DNA from: Trichoplax adhaerens
Lineage: Eukaryota > Placozoa > Uniplacotomia > Trichoplacea > Trichoplacidae
NCBI RefSeq assembly: GCF_000150275.1
Contig: NW_002060946.1
Coordinates: 5,121,035 to 5,185,034 of the forward strand
Direction: 5' to 3'
Length of the DNA stretch: 64,000 bases
In this document: one piece after another, positions 48,146-58,800 of the stretch
How the letters are laid out: each line of letters begins with the position of its first letter
Numbering within the stretch: position 1 is the first letter of the stretch
Position numbers and translations under genes: made by a program
Notes under the pieces: model-generated
Database searches by the model: none
What the model saw: the letters and a program-made list of their open reading frames with translations, nothing else
Told to the model about the DNA's origin: nothing

Positions 48146-51100
48146 CTAAACGTCACAGTAGCTCGGTTCTTTACGATTTGAAGGTATTCTACCCAATTGC
48201 CATCCTTGGATATCAGTTAACAATTGATTAATAGCTGATGTCCATTCAGTTCTTTCCTCCTTGCAATCAGCGGATAGCAAATATCTAACAAGTAGGAAAA
48301 TAGATTAAGTTTAAAGGATACATCAATAATTTTTAACAACGACGCTAATACTTGACTTACTGAACTTTAACTTGACCAGATTTGTTAACCGGTCGTAAAT
48401 AGTGCATATCGAGTCTAAAAGTATGACGTCTGAAGCACTCTTCTCTAGGTAAAACGTGGACACTTTCGGTAACGCAATAGCGCAAATCTAATTTTGTAAT
48501 GGGAGTCTGAAAAATTTGATACCAAACAGTCAATTGCAAAATAAAATTTTCGTACGCAATCACTTAATTATCTATCACAAGAGAATAAAACATACTTGAC
48601 CCTTCTCTTCGTCTTCAGGATAATTCCATAAATTTATGGCGTATGGAGTTATTTTGCACCATCTTCGTCGCCATGTTTCCACGTTGTAACCTCCAATGTC
48701 ATCGTGAACATTCTAAATATAACAGTAAATTTAAACGATTAGATTCGAGTCCTAATTTTAAATCGCATATCTAATCATAAAGTAACCTACCAAAAATCCC
48801 CGATGTTCGATAACAGACATTGGGTTACACTTTGTAGTAACGTGAATGTACGAAGACAAAGGTGACGGCTTGACGATCTATATTAAATTATTTCAGAATA
48901 TTACAATCATGGTTTGAAGTACACTTTTTACCCAATTAAACGAATGACATACCTGTTCTAATTCATAAGTATCATTACGTAAAGTATGGCGATCAATTTT
49001 CGCTACTGCAATTAGTTCAAATCTCGTTTTCTTCAGGTTAGTATGCTGTGGAATATTAGCTGTTTTGGGGGTATTTGACAAGGAATGTGATGTACTTCCT
49101 TTTGCCTAGTATTCATTAAGTTGAGAAATTGTTATCCATTAATCAAGAACATACAGATAAACTAGTTAATGAAAACTCTTTCCAGCTTAATGAAAAGTCA
49201 AATTGCTGTAGTATCATCGATATACCTGTGAACGACCAGTCAACATGTTCATAAACTTCTTTGGTGTTTTTGGAGAAGGCTAAATGTATTGTTCAAATAG
49301 CTTTTAGTATGACTTTTTAAAGCTATATAATATTACGTCATAATAACTTGATAAATTACCTTTGGAAATAAATTTTGTTTTTTCACTTTGGGTGTAGTCA
49401 ATTTGTTCCCTGACGTATTTCCCGAATTATTTACATTTTCAGTAACATTTTGACGCTTTAGTGAAAGCAAACAGATTTGAGGTTAGCTGAAGATTATTAT
49501 AATGGGTTAAAATATGTCTACGAAGTATAAACTTACCAGACAGTAAATCTCGACTCTCAAAGATACATTTCGATTGACGTTTTTTCTAGTTTTAATTAAA
49601 TCAAATAAATAAGCTATTGGCGTCGGTAACAGTAAGTGTAGAAACGAAATAAGGTTTATTCTAACACCGCTCCTCTAATACAACTTACAGATTAATTTCA
49701 TTTGCAAAGGCCATTTCTTTTTGTAAGCCGTCTCTTGTTGAATATAAGTTAGAGCTAAGTGTGGTCAATTGGTTATCCCGTACCAATACCATGAAAGAAT
49801 GAACTATATTATCTTGAGAAAATAATTAGGTCAATATTAATTAATGGCATAAAGCAAAATAAAAGTGAAAATTGAAGATGCTAATACTAAAGAGAATTAA
49901 CAGTTACCATTTGATTCCGCAAGAAATTCTCGATTAAAAGGGATTCTAATATCTGGGTAAAACAAATTTCAAACACTAAGAGAATGTAGCTCATAAGAAT
50001 TTTCATCCTAGAATGTATGGATAATTTTTACCTGATAGGGATAAATCTGTGTTAACTGGTCGAAACTCGGATTGGTTATGTAATACAGAATCACTCATAG
50101 TTAAATTCGTATCCCCTCGAAGTCGTTGCACTTGATCTAAACATGCTTGATGGCGGGTAGCTAGAAGGCAAATAAAATATATATAATTGATACATAGCCA
50201 TAATATCACTCATAAAGTTCCTAAGGCAATGATGATACATGATAGCATCTTGTTATGCATTGATTTACCTGCAAGAAGAAGAGCTTTTTCAGCTTCAGCT
50301 TCTTCGATACTACCAGGATGACAAATTCCAAGAGCATTGCTTGCTTGAAACTGAATTGCTTGTTGCGTAGCCGCTTCTTCTAAAATGATCTATCATTTTA
50401 TAAAATACACGATCATAAGGTAAAAGGTTGTAAGGTTAATTTGCCAAAAAGTTGTAAATAATCTCAAAGTCAAATTATTCAGAGTACTTACGCGTATATC
50501 TTCTTGATGCCCGTCACCTTTCTTTTCGGAAAATTCTTTTAATGATTCACCAGCCATTTTATTTAATTTTTGTTGCATGAAATTACCACAAAATATACCG
50601 GTACTAGCTCTGTTTGATATATCTGGAGTTGGAAGATTCAACCTTTCTTGGCTTCGGCTTACTGGTTCAAGTTCGCTCTTACGCTTAGGGGCGATGGGCG
50701 GTAAGTTTTTCTGATTGTCATGTGAAGAGCGTCGCTGTTGTGGAGTTGTATTGCTGCTTCTACGTTTCTCACTAGGTGCATTAGTTGCATTATTCCGGTA
50801 TGTATGAGGAGTGTTATGTTCAGAATGGTTGTTATTTGACCGTTTAGGAGGGACAGGAGGATGTCGCGGTAATTTGCGCCTTGGTTGGTCTTCATCTACA
50901 ATTTCTGCGATCAATCAAAAATACAAAGTGTTACCTTTGCATGCCATTTATTAAAATAATAAATAATGTGTAAGTAAGACTGCAGGAATCTAATTCATTA
51001 CTTTGAGCGGTCTTGGGTGTTTCAGTAGGTGGAGAAACCAGTCCCAAACAGAGGTCAAACGGTGTTAGTACATTCGACTGACTTTCTTTATTATTCTTTA

Positions 51101-53754
51101 ATGATGGGTGATAACCTAAATGAAAAGGTACTATTGGTCAAATAAGCCTCAACTCTGAACTAAAATTTGGTATTCCATCTCAACTTTTAACATATGTCAT
51201 ATGATTTAACAAAGATTATCATCAACCGGCAAATCACTACGCTATACCTGGACTGTTTTCATTTCCTACAGGAGTAGTTTTCGTTATTGTTGATTTATTT
51301 TCGCTAGACGTAGGCTGCACAATATTGTTAATAACATTTCTAGAGGAAATTCTCTTCTCCATAGTTTTAGCTCGCGATGGTGGAGATGATTTTTCTTCAC
51401 TTTCCGATACGGACGATGTATTGTCATCTTCCTCTACTCTAAGAGAATCTGCTGCATCTACAGTAGGACGTACAGTAGGCTGTACAACTTGACGCTTAAC
51501 TTCTTCTTGGGGAGTCTTTACAGTAACAACCTCATGTTTTTCATCTCGTGCCGGTATCTGAGTAGTTTCATCTTCTGACTTTGCACAATTATCGAGATTA
51601 CTATCATCTACTTCCATATCTTTGGATTGTTGAGTGTCATCAGTTGTCAATTGACTCTAAAAATGCGATGGTATAATGGATGTTAAAATCATACCTGTGT
51701 AATGCTCCTACAGACTACAGTACGGCACGGGATATTGGCATCAATTGGGTATAGAACTATTGATCATTACTGACGTAAATCAGCTATTATTATTGATGTT
51801 ATTGAACCATATTCAAAGTTGTTATACTGAATCCTAATTTAAATTTTTAGCTGCTCTTAACTAGATTTATATTATCGTGCTCAGCTCTTCAGAGTAATAT
51901 TCCTGCTGAATAGACACCTAAAATAAGTAATACGACGTGAGAGTCTTTCTTGATCTCACCTCATTTTGCGTGATACCGGAACTTCCTTGCATTACTTTCT
52001 TACGTTCTAGACGTGAAGCTAATTCAGCTTGTTTTTTATTTCTTCGTCTTTCAATTTCTTCTTGCTGTTGTTTCTGTTGTTGAAATAGCATAGCCTTACG
52101 GGCTCTGATCGATTGGGTAACATTTTCTTTTTCCTGGCTAGAACTTTCATCATTGGTGCCATTGGTGTTCAAATCATTATCACTAACGATTGGATCGCGC
52201 TTTACAGTTTGCTTGTTACCTACTTTGTTAAATCTAACGTAATAAATGAATAATAGACATACAGTGAGTATTTCAAGGCTATAAATTAGGCGCTTATTGT
52301 TAGGCTGTAGTAGTTGCTAATTATGCTATCATTGGATAAGCCAACTATATCACTGTGAGATAGATACTGTACAGTAAATAAAACCATGAGAAAAGCATAA
52401 ATTGAGACATCAGATGAATAGTTATTGTTAAGAAAGCGTCTGATAATGACTACTCATATATAAACTGATGTATATATGACAATATAATACACTGCATATT
52501 AATTATGCTGTATATATACTGCCAGATAGCAAACTGTAGCAATGCTCATTTCTACCAGAGACTCTAAGGCAATGTCTACTTACCGCATGTAATCGTATGC
52601 GCATCTATGTATTAGTGCATCGCAATAAAAATATTGTACAGGTACATATAAAGTTATTTTCCAGATTAGTGACAAAACCTACGCTTTGCAGGCTTGCAGT
52701 TTCATTTACCTGTCAACTCTTTCGCGAGTATTGATGCAACGTCGTTTAGCAGTGTCGAGACGAACACCGCTAAAATTTCTTTCTCTATTATCATTAACGT
52801 CATCTTCCCTCAATGGCCTCTTTCTTCTGCCATTTCCACTCCTAATTTCTTCAAGATCCTTCACCTTGCGAGCTAGATTCTCACGTCGTGCTTTCGTTCT
52901 TTCTAGTAATTTCTAATAGAGAGAATCAACTTGTTAGCTAATGAGTTAAACTGGTATAACCACTAAAATTAAAACAACAATCTGATCAGAAGCGAAGCAA
53001 AACCATGGCAAGATGATTGTAATATCGATCATATCTCCATGTATGCTGCATCATACATCATAGTATCGTATTGATAATATGATTACGATAGAAAAATTCT
53101 TTGCAATGTGTCGTTAGTGATCTTAATATTGTATTATTCATGAATAAACCAACTGTCATTGATGCTGAAGAGGAATAAACGATTACACTTGCATCACTAC
53201 TTTCCATCGTGTATTCAAATTATAAGCAAATTTATTTGAAGCAAGCACAATAAAGCATTTGCAAGACGTTTTCATGGTTTGCCAGATAGAAAGTTAAGTG
53301 GTAGGTGCGTATAGTTGACTTGATCCGGACAAACATAGGACAAAAGTGCATCAACGTCGTAGTGATTTATTTTTTATACTATCTTTTACTTGACTTAGAC
53401 ATCACTATCGACTGTGATTGATGTTGAAGAAAAATGAACGTACTTGTAGTTGGTACTGTGACTGTAATATTAAGATCATCGTCATGCAAGGTTGTTTAGT
53501 CCTTCAACTTGACAAGTTTTCTTGCCATAGCAAAATGGGGCAAAAATGCAACCAAACTACGTCAACTGTGACGTTTACCATTGCCGTTATTGACACTCAA
53601 ACCATGGATTGCACTCATGGCTAATCACTTGCCAATTCTATTACTATTTTTATGGGTTTAGCGAAGCTTATTAATTAATCGATTGATTCTTGGTAACGAT
53701 GCTTCGACGAAAAACAAATTTGAAATTGCCTCTTACCTGTGTAAATTCATCCAT
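48146..53754 (-). CDS. ANLN: Anillin homologue, 18 exons, about 880 aa
   Basis: Anillin is a contractile-ring scaffold linking actin, myosin II, RhoA, septins and membrane in cytokinesis. The exons are 53754-53737, 52912-52710, 52233-51960, 51656-51248, 51115-51002, 50904-50492 (3' end uncertain), 50379-50269, 50160-50032, 49952-49908, 49803-49689, 49585-49537, 49455-49360, 49279-49226, 49105-48953, 48877-48791, 48712-48596, 48506-48361 and 48284-48146. The N-terminus MDEFTQKLLERTKARRENLA closely matches the vertebrate formin-binding start. Next come a charged coiled coil (QQQKQQQEEIERRRNKKQAE), a Ser/acidic region and proline-rich PVPPKR and PIAPKR motifs. The anillin homology domain begins near IEEAEAEKALLLA and includes FMVLVRDNQ and SLRVEIYCL. 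A PH domain has WRRRWCKITPYAINLWNYP, FRRHTFRLDM and a C-terminal YLLSADCKEERTEW helix. The gene is shorter than human anillin (about 1120 aa) and divergent from RPGRIP1L. The join between exons 6 and 7 is out of phase for the best donor (see findings). Confidence 0.93.
52913..53736. other. Anillin intron 1 (824 bp) with a diverged internal duplication
   Basis: This intron separates the 6-codon first exon from the rest. Two segments near 53141-53190 and 53400-53450 share a gactgtgattgatgttgaagaaaaa-like core, in the same order as flanking matches near 53010 and 53460. The frame at 53418-53624 lies inside this intron and looks non-coding. Confidence 0.4.
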
Positions 53755-55871
53755 GACTTTTTAGGTTGTCGTTGGATTGATAGAAGCAAATGTTGATTTC
53801 TTATTACAGGTCGCTCGAACTGGACTAGTTGACGATTACAGTTGTTGATCAATGGGTAACTAGCTTGTTCAACGATGGAATATATCGACTAACCGACTTT
53901 CTCTTTCTCCTAGCACACTTCACACTTGAATTTAAATAACTTGGAAGTATTTAAGAGGAAGAAACGTCGCTAAACATTCGTTAGAATTTAAATTGACCGC
54001 GATGGTTCGACTGCGCACGAGCGATGAAATTTGAATTGGTGAGCTTGCGTAGTGTGTGTTGTTGAGCTGATATTGGGAGGTGTTAAGTCGGCATAGTAGT
54101 ACAGTAACTGTATACTTTGCATAAGGGCATTCCGTCATAGTCGGCCAACTATAGGGATTTTTGGAAAAAAAGGAATTGTGAAATGAAAGGCCTCTTATTA
54201 ATTCTCGAGAAAAGGACTGATTTACGTCAAGCTCTACGAGAAATGGAGGTCTTACTGGCGCGGATACTTGATGCAAACCATATACTGTACAGTAGGAAAA
54301 AATGATGTCACTTAACGATTTCCGGTATCTCAGCGCCTGTAGGCAATACTGTACTGAGGGGAGACATCATTTTTGCTAGCAATTGAAGGCTATACGCAGG
54401 TACAGTACAGCAGAGTAGACTGCTGTCTATGACATGTAGCGTACAGCATATTAACGTATGACAAAATGGCGAGCAAAATGGATATCACCCTATCCACAGT
54501 ACCTAGTACTCCCTTTACAGTACAAAAGAGCCTAATCGAGCATTCCTGAGATGAAAAAAAATTGGGCTGTCAGGTCTAATTCGGAGGCTATGCAGTGAGC
54601 AGACTGAAACTGCGATAATCAATAGTCTGATTGCTAAAATAGTTTATTTGTTTCAATCGTAGTCCATTACTATGAAGCTCATGGCATTCATACTTCTTCT
54701 ATCGATCCTAATAAGAATAGAAAATGTTTCTTGCCGCAAGAGAATGCTGTACTAGCTCCAAGTCCGGTCGATGAGATGATATCGTTTTGCACAGCTTTGT
54801 ACACAGCTGTTGTATGACCAAGATATCAATGACATGACTCTTGTGAATAACTGGTACATCAGCAAGAGATGTTGTTCTACTGTATTGTGCAATGGAATCC
54901 GTTCATTGCATTATACAGTAATATGCTGTCATCGTCAATATTACAGGATATACTACTATACAGATTGGCGGACGATCTAATGAAGTTGTCTTATGATCCT
55001 TTCTGTTGCAAAATTCATGTCGCCAGTGCCTTCCTACAGTGCAAAGTTTTTCCACATTTTGTGCTGCTTAGTACTGTAATATACAGTATAGTACTGTGCT
55101 GTACAGTACTGTACAGCACAGTACTACAGTATACTGTACCACCGGGCTACAGTCCATCTTACTTGTACTGTACCTTGTAGCACCAGCCCAACTCATTGCT
55201 ATGATACCAAAAACAAGCACAAACCTTGGCGTTCGGCAATTTGATTGGGTGATGGAAAGTATGAATTTATTAGGTTATAAATTATTGACATCGACGCATA
55301 ATATTTTCCAAGTTACACTAAATAAAGCAGACTGCTGACTAATGTTCGATACACGATTCGTTATATATTATGCGTCCATGCATTAACTAGATGCGTATTG
55401 AACTAGACAGTATGTATAATATGATGAAACGGTCAAAACTACAAATATTTTGTAAATACTAAATTTGAGATATCCTTGGGCCAAATATTATCCAGTTGAA
55501 ATTATTGGATTCCATCCAATTGTGGTTGTGGTCTATTTTATACTCATTAGTCGTATAATATATACCCGTTTGAAGCCAATTCTTATCGATCGAGATTATT
55601 GACGGCTATTTAGCAGCAGCGATTATGAAATAATATTGATTACGATAAGTATTGACCGTAGGTTTGAACCAACTCAATCAGTTAAACAACAACTGCGTAA
55701 TAAGTCTGAAGAAACAAGTTCCCAACATTCATATTGTGATAGGAGATTGGACTCCCAATCAATCAGTCTTACAGGCATAGGTGTTATCAATACTTCAATT
55801 CTTGGATCAATTTATATTATTACGAGGCCGCGAAAGACTTCAAGCCTTAGTGAACGCAAACGTATTTCAAG
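53755..55871. promoter_or_regulatory. Divergent promoter region, anillin / RPGRIP1L
   Basis: 2.1 kb lies between two divergent start codons. It is less AT-rich than the introns and contains many TACTGTA/TACAGTA words: near 54286-54294, 54401-54408, and the dense tract 55076-55140 with the 38-bp palindrome. The frames at 54869-55180, 55096-55338 and 55636-55890 lack family features and are probably chance. The last overlaps the true first exon of RPGRIP1L in another frame. Confidence 0.45.
55089..55126. repeat. Perfect 38-bp palindrome built from GTAC words
   Basis: The half-site TAGTACTGTGCTGTACAGT (19 bases) is followed immediately by its exact reverse complement, with no spacer. It lies about 750 bp upstream of the RPGRIP1L start and 1.3 kb upstream of the anillin start. 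Such a sequence can form a cruciform or hairpin. Confidence 0.95.
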
Positions 55872-58800
55872 ATGGAAGCACTATCTATAAAAAATATCGA
55901 ATCAAATCTTTCCGGTAAGATAAGGAACGATATTAATCGATAATCTATAAGTCTAGTCAACTGATCAGACTGTACTGATATAAGAATACACTTTCACAGA
56001 CATTGTGGGATTAGCTAATTGATAATCTGCAAGTCAGTCCAACGGATCAGACTATACTGACAAAAGAATAAACATTTATATAGAATGTTCGTTTAGAATA
56101 TAATTCATATGAGAACAGCTTTCTAGATTTTTTACTTTTCCCATCAGTAGTACCCGTGTAACGTCATTTTAACTACCTCAAGTTACCCAAAATAGTAAAT
56201 ATTGGTGCCTTTTTATAAATAGTCGTCATATATTTAGTATACAAAATCTATCTCCTAGTGTAGATTAGAACATTGAAGAATGTACAGTAGTCGATAGCTG
56301 AATAACTCTGAAAACTAATCCATTCTATATTATATAACGTGATTTATACTAATGATCGACTATAACAGATAATAAACGCCAGCGAGAAGCAGTAACACGA
56401 GGGGCGATATCAAAAATTAGTCGAGAGGAATTAGAAGATCGATATTTGAGACTTCATGAAGAAAATCTTGTAAGTTAAATGCCAGTTTATCAAAATATGT
56501 TGCACAATTATCATGATTATCGTAAAATTTTTAATTAAAATGGTGAAAACAAAATAGTACAAATTTGAATTAATCGATAGAGGTAATACAGCAAGCACAA
56601 CATGATAATTTCTAATGTAGTAAGATTTCTATCTAAATTTCATAAATTTATATCGGACTCAATGGAAGGCACTCTTATCGTAGAATCAGTTTAAGGTAAA
56701 AATGTTTAACGACGCACTGCTAAACCAATAATTATATCATTTTATCTTAGATTTTAAAGAAGCATGGGACTAAACAAGAAGAGAAAATTAAAAAGTAAGT
56801 AATAAAACTATAAACACACATGATATCCATTATTGTATTAACGCCTATCACAATTTAGTAAATTTAGACCTGGAACTATTATTATTATCATTATTTCGAT
56901 GTATTCGAAATCTGATCAACTTAATGTTATAAACTAATGCACGCAATAGGATGGCAACCAAATTGCTCCGTCTAGCGGCTGATAGGAAGAAGGCAGAAGC
57001 CGCAGCAGGTAATCAAATATGACTTTGGTTGATCATGCTTCTATTTTCCTAACATAGTTACCACGGTATTTCTCAATTAAACGATAATCAAGGTATAAAA
57101 TACAGCCCCGACGCAGAAGAAGCTATGGAAGATTTACGATCAAAAATACGATCATTAGAAAAGCAAAATGATAATTTGAAAAAGAAGGTCAACTACGAGC
57201 TAAATAAATAGATCGCTGCTTATTATGAAAATCATCAGATTCTGATAGGGTGGTTGTTATTAAAAAATTAGATGATCATGATGAAACAAGAATTTGAATC
57301 GCGTCCGAAAAGCGTTGGCCAGTTTAGTTCCGTTAAATCTCGCATAAATACCAATTTGAAAGGAGAAAAAACAATTACATTACAAGACGGGAATGCACAA
57401 ATACCGGGAATTTGGACACAAGGAGAAGGCACAAAGTAAATTATGTCACAAAAATTTTATTTTAGCCCTAACATTTGAATTATATGATAAAAGTGAAACA
57501 AATTTACTGTAAGATTACATTAAAGTCTTTATAATAATTTCTATAGAAATATGTTTATGACTCTTATATGGTACCAAACGTTCTTTTACTACAGCAAGCG
57601 ATTTAGTAAATGAGCTGCTCTTAACCTATCCTTACCTACGGCATCCTTAGTAATTTCACTTACGTCTTTCTCATAACTTTTTCAAACTTTTGTAGAACGG
57701 CAGGAAAACTACCCAAAGGAAGTAAATCTCCCAGGTAAAATATTTGTTAACTCTTTCATTAAAATACTTAACGCCAGGACGTTCATAAAACACTTACAAT
57801 GTAATTATTTATTGATTATATGACATCTAGAGGACCGGGCGGAAAATCAGGATCAAGGTTATTTATTACCCAAATCTTAATATCCTACAGTACTATAATT
57901 TTTAACTATTATCTTTAACTTATCAGTTATTGTGATTAATTACTAATAAATAATAAATTAGGCAAAGTATGCTTGAAGAATTAAGACATGATAATAGGAC
58001 ACTGTAAGTTGCTAAACTAGTTTTCTAATTAAGAAATTCGTCATGATCGTCATTCTCTATTTTTGCGCTATTGCTTACCAACTGCATATATACGCGTATT
58101 AATAGGAGCGAATTAGTAGATCAACTAAGGCAACAAACATCATTCCTTGAAAATGAAAGCATGGCATTAAAAGAAACGGTAATGAATAAAGTATTGCTAT
58201 AATAGTTATTATCAAGCATAAAATAATGCGTCCAATTAAATTAAAGACTGGCTGGAATCATCAATCATTATCCTTTACGTGACATTAAAAATTTCCCTAA
58301 CATTAGTTTTATTTCAATAGCTATAATAATCAGTAGTTATCTTTACCTAGATATAATGTATAACTTAAGATTCTTCAAATAACTAACGAAATTTTATAGA
58401 AGAAACGCAAAGGACATGACATAAATAGAATAGTTGCTACTCAATCAAATTCTAGAATGTTATAAAATATTGGGCTCTCAATTATATCCAGCAAATTGAT
58501 GAAAATAATCAATTATCCTTGGCTTTTGTGGCCTTGAGATATTCCAGTTACCATACATCATTTCTTCTTTAGCTTATATGAATTGCAAAATATTTAGACT
58601 CAAATTGTCTCATATAACTTTTTTATGATGTTTCGAACTACTTGAAATTTTACTACTCGCACAATAATCATTCTCTTCTTGTAATTATAAAGCTTCATAA
58701 CTTTCGCCTTTTTAAAAGGATTTCTTCAACTTATTACTTCTATAGATAAAAGAGAAAGAAATGGAATATGAAACTGCTTTGGATAATATTCGCCAGCAAT

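Noticed and set aside
54869-55338. Frames of 103 and 80 codons in the anillin / RPGRIP1L interval
   Set aside because: They translate the GTAC palindrome tract, overlap each other in different frames and have no splice or family support.
55636-55890. 84-codon frame overlapping the RPGRIP1L first exon
   Set aside because: The ATG at 55872 in another frame joins in phase to the conserved SREELEDRYLRLHEEN exon, so this frame is a shadow.
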